Assembly: GCA_019118765.1 (NCBI GenBank)
Contig: DWYI01000017.1
Location: 1 to 64,000 of the forward strand
From: Candidatus Allofournierella merdavium
Lineage (GTDB): Bacteria; Bacillota; Clostridia; Oscillospirales; Ruminococcaceae
Direction: 5' to 3'
Length of the DNA: 64,000 nucleotides
The position numbers and the translations under genes are program-made. Shown piece by piece: positions 59,227 through 64,000 of this stretch. Every line of letters starts with the position of its first letter. Position 1 is the first letter of the stretch. Under the pieces are notes generated by a model. The model worked only from the letters and a program-made list of their open reading frames with translations. It was not told the origin of the DNA and did no database searches.

Positions 59227-60027
59227 ATGTGGACGTATCGCCCTTCCGACACTGTAATCACACAACGACCCCCGCAGCAGCCCGCCGCCCCGGTCAAAAC
59301 GCCGCTTTCGGTCCGCCAGCAGCCCATACAGCCGCAGCGCGATGCTCCTCGTCCGGCGGAGCCGGCGGACAGGCAGGTCAGAACCGGCGGCACCACCCCG
59401 AACGTTTCCGCGCAGACAATGCGGCGGCAGAGATTCAGCGCGGCATCGCGCCCCGCAATGCTGCGGACCGCCTGTGTGATGGGGGGCCTGTATCTGTGCG
59501 GGCTTGCGGTGGGGTCCGTTTGCAGCCGTATCCTGAGCGAGCCGCTGATGACCTATGCCCGCTATTTTGCCTCCATCGACCTGGGGCTGCGCACCACGGG
59601 CAACGGGGCGATGGTTTTCAGCGTGGGGTTTCTGTCGCTGTTCTGCCAACTCACCCTGGTCCTCATCGCCGGATTCTGTGTGCTTGGCGTTGGCCTGATC
59701 CCCATCACCATGCTGCTGAAAGGCGCCGGCACCGGTGTGTTCACCGCGCTGTTGTATCAGCAGTTGGGCGCGGCGAAGGGGCTTTTGCTGCAGGCGCTGG
59801 TGTTTTGGCTTCCGGAGGTGCTGGGCAGCCTGTTTGTGATACTGTTAAGTGCGTCCGCTTTCCATGTGTCCTGTGGGTTACTGCGCAGTTGCTTGGGGCA
59901 TGGGGGGAATGGCCTTGGCACAGCGGCACGGCGCATGATCCGCCGTTACCTGGCCGTGAATTTTGCCGCCATGCTTGTGTGCGTGCTATCAGTCCTGCTC
60001 ACTCTCGTCTTCGGCAGGCTGTTCTGA
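59227..60027 (+). CDS. SpoIIM-like membrane protein (tentative)
   Basis: A 266-residue protein. The Pro/Gln-rich N-terminal region (about residues 1-75) is cytoplasmic-looking; about five membrane helices follow. The segment VLGVGLIPITMLLKGAGTGV and then LLLQALVFWLPEVLGSL resembles the SpoIIM family (engulfment in Bacillus), but similarity is modest. ATG 59227 with AGAGGT. Its last 39 bp overlap, tail to tail, the xer-like gene. Confidence 0.55.
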   Translation: MWTYRPSDTVITQRPPQQPAAPVKTPLSVRQQPIQPQRDAPRPAEPADRQVRTGGTTPNVSAQTMRRQRFSAASRPAMLRTACVMGGLYLCGLAVGSVCSRILSEPLMTYARYFASIDLGLRTTGNGAMVFSVGFLSLFCQLTLVLIAGFCVLGVGLIPITMLLKGAGTGVFTALLYQQLGAAKGLLLQALVFWLPEVLGSLFVILLSASAFHVSCGLLRSCLGHGGNGLGTAARRMIRRYLAVNFAAMLVCVLSVLLTLVFGRLF

Positions 60028-61056
60028 CACCGCTTGGGGATCCTGTGGCTGTATATAGGAGATTCTGGACAGGGGAGTGGACTTGGCGGCCTTTCGCAGC
60101 TTTTCGGTGTTGATGTGTGTGTAGATCTCGGTGGTGGACACATGCGCATGCCCCAGTATTTCTTTGAGTTCCAGCATATCCACGTTGCCGTGGCGATACA
60201 TCAGCGTCGCCGCTGTATGGCGCAGTTTGTGCGGAGAATATCCCTTTCCGGCAAGCCCGGCTGTTTGCAGGCAGTGGTCCGCGATCTGCTGTACGCGCCG
60301 GGCACTCAGGCGCCTGCCCGTCTTTTTGGAAACGAACAGAGCCTGTGGGTCCCGCAGGTTGCCCAGCGCCGCACGGGCAGCGCGATAGTGCTTCAGCGCG
60401 TCCATACAGGCGGCGTTCAGATACACCAGCCGCTCTTTGTTGCCCTTGCCCACGATGCGGATGGTGTCCTCCTGAAAATCCTTCAGATCAATAGCCACAA
60501 GTTCGCTCAGGCGCATGCCGCAGTTCAAAAAAAGCGTGAGGATGCAGAAGTCACGCTCGTAAAAGTCGCTTTGTATATTTTTTAACAAGTCGATGCTTTC
60601 CTCGAGAGAAAGGTATTTCGGCAACGCCTTTTTCAGGCTGGGCACAGAAATATCCTTGGCCGGGTCATCCAACAGGCGATTGGACTTCACCGTCATGAAT
60701 CGATAGAAACTCTTGATGCTGGTCAGCTTGCGGGTGCGGGCGGCTGGTTCGTTGTGCCGTTCGTTTTTTAAAAAATACAGATACTCATAGATTTCCGACT
60801 GGGTCACGCTGCCGATGGCCGCTGTATCGACAGAACGGATGTCGATGTCCTCAAACGCGCAGTTGGACGGAGCGAGGCCGCGTTCACGCAACAGGAATTT
60901 GAAGAACAGCCGCAGATCAATGTAATAGGCATTGACCGTGCGGGGCGATCGGTTGAGGATCGCGCCAAGGTAATTCAAAAAATCCCGCACATCCCGTGGG
61001 ATATCCTCATACGGATCGTGGCGCTCGGGATGCATGGTATCGATATAGGTGCTCAT
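59989..61056 (-). CDS. tyrosine recombinase, Xer-like
   Basis: A 355-residue recombinase with an N-terminal SAM-like core-binding domain (about residues 18-120) and a catalytic domain with Arg182 (GMRLSEL), Lys204, HKLR (His276, Arg279), His303 (LGH) and nucleophile Tyr312 (STTEIYTH). A C-terminal acidic tail is unusual. At 355 residues it is longer than XerC/XerD (about 300) and near the size of streptococcal XerS. A dif-like palindrome is 25 bp upstream of the start. It may be the chromosome-dimer resolvase or an element recombinase. ATG 61056; GGGGAGGG lies about 14 bp upstream. Confidence 0.85.
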   Translation of the reverse strand: MSTYIDTMHPERHDPYEDIPRDVRDFLNYLGAILNRSPRTVNAYYIDLRLFFKFLLRERGLAPSNCAFEDIDIRSVDTAAIGSVTQSEIYEYLYFLKNERHNEPAARTRKLTSIKSFYRFMTVKSNRLLDDPAKDISVPSLKKALPKYLSLEESIDLLKNIQSDFYERDFCILTLFLNCGMRLSELVAIDLKDFQEDTIRIVGKGNKERLVYLNAACMDALKHYRAARAALGNLRDPQALFVSKKTGRRLSARRVQQIADHCLQTAGLAGKGYSPHKLRHTAATLMYRHGNVDMLELKEILGHAHVSTTEIYTHINTEKLRKAAKSTPLSRISYIQPQDPQAVSEQPAEDESEQD

Positions 61057-61080
61057 ATAACCGGGTTTGCCCTCCCCTTA

Positions 61081-61108
61081 ATTTCGCTAAATTTTTATTT
61101 AGCGAAAT
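61081..61108. repeat. perfect 28-bp palindrome, dif-like
   Basis: ATTTCGCTAAA-6 bp-TTTAGCGAAAT, perfectly symmetrical over all 28 bp. Two 11-bp arms around a 6-bp centre is the layout of Xer recombination sites, and it sits 25 bp upstream of the Xer-like gene. It could instead be an operator for that gene. It does not match the published Bacillus dif as I remember it. Confidence 0.6.
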
Positions 61109-61355
61109 ACGCCCGGCCAAAAAAAATAAGCGCTCTCGCTACCCCTACTCTACCAGATAGTTCCGCGCTCCGCAAGGCCTACGGCCCAATATGGGTAAAC
61201 TGTCCAGCTAAAGACAACATAAATCCATCAAGAGGAAAGCAAGAGCCCCACCCCCCCGCCCCGCCCCGTGGGGCGGGGCGCGCGCCTCAAGGATGAACAC
61301 CGGACCGTGGTAAACTATACTTGCGCCGACGGGATGGACACCAGTCCTACTATCG

Positions 61356-61402
61356 AGAAAAGAGCAGCGATCCGCTGAAGCGGAGCGCTGCTCTTTTCTT
61401 TT
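61356..61402. terminator. long hairpin resembling a bidirectional terminator
   Basis: GAAAAGAGCAGCG...CGCTGCTCTTTTC with inner TCCGCT/AGCGGA makes a stem of about 20 bp with one mismatch and a two-base loop, with TTTTC tails on both strands. Confidence 0.5.
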
Positions 61403-62191
61403 GCCCTGCTGCCGGTCAGCGCCGACCAAGAGGGGGCGCCCTGCGCCGGAGGCGCACCCCGCCCCCGGAACCCCCTGCCCGCCCTCGCATACCGGCGGCT
61501 GGGCGCGGACAATAAAAAAATGTACCGCGCCCCCGTGTCGGCCACCGGCCCACAACGCGGGCCGGCGTCCTCCCGCACCGAACGCGCCTTGCAGGCTCCA
61601 AGTGTTCGCCTGCCCGGCGCAGCGCGGCCCGTCAAAAAGGCAAGGCCAAGCCCTCCGGGCGCTGCGCGGCCTTGCCTTTTCTCCGGCGCGGCTGCGCCCA
61701 TATCTTCCCCGCGTAGGTGCTCGGGGGCGCAAAGCGGCCCCGTAAGGTGGTGGCCGTGTTGCGCCCCCTCGGCCCCACCCTTCGCCCGGTTCGCCCACCG
61801 GGCGAAGGGTGGGCGTAGCCGCCCCGTCCCCCTACGCTGCGCTACCGCTTGCGTCGAGCCGGGGGCCGGGGCCACCGGCGGCGTCGCGGAAAGTTGCCGC
61901 CGGTGGGGCCTGCGGGCCCGGCAATTTAAATGCCGCCCGCGAGGCTGCTCCGCCCCGCGTGGGAAGGGGCGGAGCAGCTATGGCGCGTTTGCGGGCGGCA
62001 AAGGAAGGGGCAGCTTGTCCCACTCGATACTCAAATGCCGACCTGGGGGCCACAGGCCCCCAGCCCCCCACCATGCCCACAGGCCAGCCGCCCCTTTGCG
62101 CGTGGCTCTCCCCATTATACCGTCTGGCCCGGCGTCAAGGGTCAGGCCGGGCAGCCAGAGGCTGCCCTTGACGCCTGCTCCCGCGCGCAGG

Positions 62192-62240
62192 AAAGCCCCC
62201 TTCGCGTGGGGGTCAAACCACACGCAAAGGGGGCTTTCAC
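62192..62240. repeat. imperfect hairpin downstream of the integrase-like gene
   Basis: GAAAGCCCCCTT...AAAGGGGGCTTTC with GCGTG/CACGC inside. It lies beyond the 3' end of the minus-strand recombinase gene and immediately before a plus-strand small ORF. It lacks a U-tract; an attachment or origin structure is possible. Confidence 0.5.
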
Positions 62241-62450
62241 ATGTTCACACTTCCCAGCAATCGGCGCGACCTGCTCCAAATGGTGCTGGCGCTGGACGTC
62301 ACACTCCAGCAGACTGACCTCGCGCCGGAGCGCCGGGCGCGGCTGCTCCGCTTTCAACGGGTGCTCACCGCGCTGGCGTCCTCCGGCGCTTTCCTGCCCC
62401 ACCCACCTTTCGACGGGTCAGCTCATCCGCCAGAGCATAGAGCAGAGTAA
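62241..62450 (+). CDS. small ORF, 69 aa, doubtful
   Basis: ATG 62241 has AAAGGGGG upstream. The first 52 residues look protein-like (MFTLPSNRRDLLQMVLALDV, then LAPERRARLLRFQRVLTALA), predicted helical. The last 86 bp run antisense through the 3' end of the recombinase gene, which lowers confidence. No family recognised. Confidence 0.35.
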   Translation: MFTLPSNRRDLLQMVLALDVTLQQTDLAPERRARLLRFQRVLTALASSGAFLPHPPFDGSAHPPEHRAE

Positions 62451-62931
62451 CCTCGCTGTGCCCCTCGTCATGGTTCAAGAGCGCCGCCACCTTGCCCACG
62501 CTGCCGGTGCGCTGAAACTCATCCACAGCGCGGATTTTCCGGCCCGTGTGAGTGCTCACCTGCGCACCCTTTGGCACCACGCCGGACGCCCGAAAGACCC
62601 GCGCCGCCCGCTGGAGGTCTTTGTATACAGCACTCCGAGTGCGGTGTTTGCGCCAGTCGTTCCGCCCCTCAAACACCCACACCCGGCCCGCCTGCCGGAG
62701 CATCCGCAGCCGCAACTCGGCAGGCCAGTATACCCGCCGGCTTTTGCCGGTCTTCTGTTCTCGCACCGTCATGCGCGGGCCGTGCTGCACATCCGCCGTT
62801 TTCAGCGCCAGCACGTCCCCCACGCGCAGCCCGGAGGCCATGCAGCACTCCATAACCAGCCGGTTTGCAGGCATCAGTGCCGCGAGTACATGCCCCATAG
62901 CGGGGCGGTCAAGCCAGTCAGCACGCCCCAT
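62365..62931 (-). CDS. minimal tyrosine recombinase/integrase
   Basis: A 188-residue protein made of essentially only the tyrosine-recombinase catalytic domain: Arg36 (SGLRVGDVLALK), Lys63, THTGRK (His128, Arg131), LLNHDEGH (His154) and Tyr165. No N-terminal core-binding domain, a size like FimB/FimE. Start ATG 62931 with AAAGGGGAGG; longer starts are not supported. It is the third gene of a coupled operon with the replication protein, so probably the recombinase of this element. Confidence 0.75.
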   Translation of the reverse strand: MGRADWLDRPAMGHVLAALMPANRLVMECCMASGLRVGDVLALKTADVQHGPRMTVREQKTGKSRRVYWPAELRLRMLRQAGRVWVFEGRNDWRKHRTRSAVYKDLQRAARVFRASGVVPKGAQVSTHTGRKIRAVDEFQRTGSVGKVAALLNHDEGHSEVTLLYALADELTRRKVGGAGKRRRTPAR

Positions 62932-63268
62932 TTTCGCCCGCCTCCCCTTTCCGGCAAATGGTGATTGTTGTTCCCGGCATAGCCGCCGGGGCGGCCTCCG
63001 GCGCGGCCCCGGTCGGCCTGCCATCCCTTGCCGTGCTGTCGAGCCAGCGCCGGAAAGCAGCCGCCGCGCTTGCCACGTTCTCGGCCATCCGGCGGGCCGT
63101 ACCGCCGCCACCGTAACGCCGGGCATAGGCGTACAGGTACGCCCACCCGCAAACGTCGAATACCAGCCGCACCCCGTCCACGAACTCGGAACTATTTGGC
63201 GCAGCCGCCCGGTGCAACTGCTCCACCGCCTCCGCCACGTTAAACTCTAAATCCAGATTATCGTACAT
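62918..63268 (-). CDS. hypothetical protein, 116 aa
   Basis: Not recognised. It begins MYDNLDLEFNVAEAVEQLHR, with a helical middle (FVDGVRLVFDVCGWAYLYAY) and an Ala/Pro-rich linker before a basic end. ATG 63268 with GGGAGG. It overlaps the replication gene by 11 bp and the recombinase gene by 14 bp, so all three are likely co-translated. It could be an excisionase or accessory replication factor, but nothing in the sequence shows this. Confidence 0.65.
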   Translation of the reverse strand: MYDNLDLEFNVAEAVEQLHRAAAPNSSEFVDGVRLVFDVCGWAYLYAYARRYGGGGTARRMAENVASAAAAFRRWLDSTARDGRPTGAAPEAAPAAMPGTTITICRKGEAGENGAC

Positions 63269-64000
63269 TTTCCAGTACCTCCCATCCCCCGCCATACTCC
63301 GGCGGGGCCTCCTGCCTGCGCCGCCGCAGCCAGCCGCGCAGCTCCACAAGGCAGCGCCCATAGGCTGCCACATCCAACTTTACCTCGCCGCCAACGGCCA
63401 CCAGAGGCCCCAGCTTCTCACGCTTTCGACGGCTCAACTCCCCCAGCCGTTCCGGCTGCTGCCAGAGCGTCCGCAGGATAAACCGGTCTGTTTCATTCAG
63501 TGCCAGCCACTCGGCCCCCAGCTGATGAACACCGGGCAGCCGCAGCACCCTCGGCCACACCGCCAACGCGTCCCGCACGGTGCAGGCGTCACCGGCCAGC
63601 GTAAGCTCCAGACGAGTGACGTCCACGCCGAGCCCGGCCTCCCTGCTCTTGTTGTAGAGCTTGCAGCGGCCCGGCGCGTTCCGGCGTCCGACGTACTGCG
63701 TACGATCAGACGCCGAGCGCCGGAACTCCTCATAGACCCGCCCATCCTTCACCAGCTCATAGCCGGTACGCTCTCCGGGCAGGTCTACCGCGAAATCCCA
63801 GCGCACCACCACCACCGGCGGGAAATCAGTGTGACGGCTATTGTCATAGAGCAGATTGAACACCCAGCGCAGCGCCCGTGTCTCGCCCACCTTGTTGGGG
63901 TTGAACTCCAGCCGGGCGCGACGAGTGTTTACGCCGCTGGGGCCGTTGAGGCCAACCCCCAACCAGAAAGAGCGCCCACCCTCCAGCGCAAAGGTGAATT
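63258..64000 (-). CDS. replication initiation-like protein, 5'-truncated by window edge
   Basis: 246 residues visible; the frame is open to the window end, so the N-terminus is missing. RLEFNPNKVG, RWDFAVDLPG, TQYVGRRNAPG with KLYNKSRE, and VTRLELTL follow the order of motifs in plasmid/transposon Rep_trans proteins and filamentous-phage G2P-like replication proteins (rolling-circle initiators). The nicking tyrosine cannot be assigned with certainty. It heads the three-gene operon with the 116-aa protein and the minimal recombinase. Confidence 0.6.
   Translation of the reverse strand, partial: FTFALEGGRSFWLGVGLNGPSGVNTRRARLEFNPNKVGETRALRWVFNLLYDNSRHTDFPPVVVVRWDFAVDLPGERTGYELVKDGRVYEEFRRSASDRTQYVGRRNAPGRCKLYNKSREAGLGVDVTRLELTLAGDACTVRDALAVWPRVLRLPGVHQLGAEWLALNETDRFILRTLWQQPERLGELSRRKREKLGPLVAVGGEVKLDVAAYGRCLVELRGWLRRRRQEAPPEYGGGWEVLENVR

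Larger units (their letters stand above)
61109..62240. other. about 1.1 kb GC-rich non-coding region with an array of inverted repeats
   Basis: No ORF here has a ribosome binding site, recognisable protein, or sensible composition. Long inverted repeats found by eye: 61258-61279; 61356-61398; 61634-61680; 61774-61813 (16 bp perfect); 61872-61906 (11 bp); 61931-62000 (10-bp outer arms TGCCGCCCGC/GCGGGCGGCA around a 13-bp inner stem); 62043-62063; 62131-62175; 62192-62240. The first 150 bp (61109-61257) are AT-richer and show nothing recognisable. Possible roles: single-strand origins, packaging or attachment sequences of the adjacent element, or a structured RNA. Confidence 0.7.

Noticed and set aside
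62114..62119. TATAAT on the minus strand as promoter for an RNA through the hairpin array
   Set aside because: The only TTGACG nearby is 13 bp away, too close for a normal -35; kept only as a weak possibility.
61258..62240. Integron attC array or CRISPR array
   Set aside because: The repeats differ from one another in sequence and spacing, there are no regular spacers, no RYYYAAC/GTTRRRY core pairs, and no Cas or IntI genes.
61208..62317. Open frames on both strands in the hairpin region (e.g. 61520-62317 plus, 61208-61798 minus)
   Set aside because: Pro/Arg/Gly/Ala-rich translations with no ribosome binding site or recognisable motif; stop codons are simply rare at this GC content.

Overview
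The window looks like chromosome from a GC-rich, spore-forming clostridium of the Oscillospiraceae/Ruminococcaceae type (Clostridium cluster IV). The grounds are the Firmicutes-only gene sets (spoIIIA operon, gerA operon, yunB, hprK, whiA, rapZ, a T-box leader, rnmV), strong AAGGAGG-type ribosome binding sites, many TTG/GTG starts, and GC-rich third codon positions. No species can be named from the sequence alone.

Layout. 1-7.0 kb: alaS (5' end outside the window), a HIT hydrolase, an Apt-like phosphoribosyltransferase, comEC, holA, rnmV. 6.9-9.9 kb, minus strand: a large membrane protein and a RluA-family pseudouridine synthase. 10-16 kb: tRNA-Leu(UAA), a small membrane protein, a uracil permease behind a leader peptide/terminator, an aspartate aminotransferase, an sdpRI-type pair, nrdR. 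15.7-20.3 kb: a minus-strand DUF421/DUF4363 pair divergent from gerAA-gerAB-gerAC. 20.4-30.6 kb: a carbon-control, cell-wall and replication block, hprK-PHP-glk-murB-rapZ-whiA-dnaE-pfkA. 30.8-34.6 kb: an XRE regulator, yunB, ligA. 34.7-39.3 kb: complete spoIIIAA-AH, then asp23 and nusB. 40.3-49.7 kb: TsaD-like paralog, xseA-xseB-ispA-yuiD-dxs-tlyA-nadK-argR-recN, the classical Firmicutes order, ending at a T-box-controlled tyrS. 51.3-55.9 kb, minus strand: asd-dapA-dapB-capA and a free-standing aspartokinase ACT module. 56-60 kb: queA-tgt-yajC and two membrane proteins. 60-61.1 kb, minus strand: a Xer-like tyrosine recombinase.

After about 61.1 kb the character changes. A perfect 28-bp palindrome with the 11-6-11 layout of a dif site lies just upstream of the xer-like gene. 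It is followed by roughly 1 kb of very GC-rich DNA with no convincing gene but a run of long inverted repeats. Beyond that is a translationally coupled minus-strand operon: plasmid/phage-type replication protein, unknown 116-aa protein, and a minimal tyrosine recombinase. I read 61.1-64 kb as one end of an integrated rolling-circle-type mobile element that continues past the window.

The most interesting points are a possible pyrBI-like, U-rich leader-peptide attenuator in front of the uracil permease (10.6-10.8 kb); the Xer/dif-like site plus hairpin array plus Rep-Int element (61-64 kb); a palindromic operator filling the promoter spacer of the lysine/DAP operon (56.01 kb); and the stand-alone aspartokinase regulatory module in that operon.
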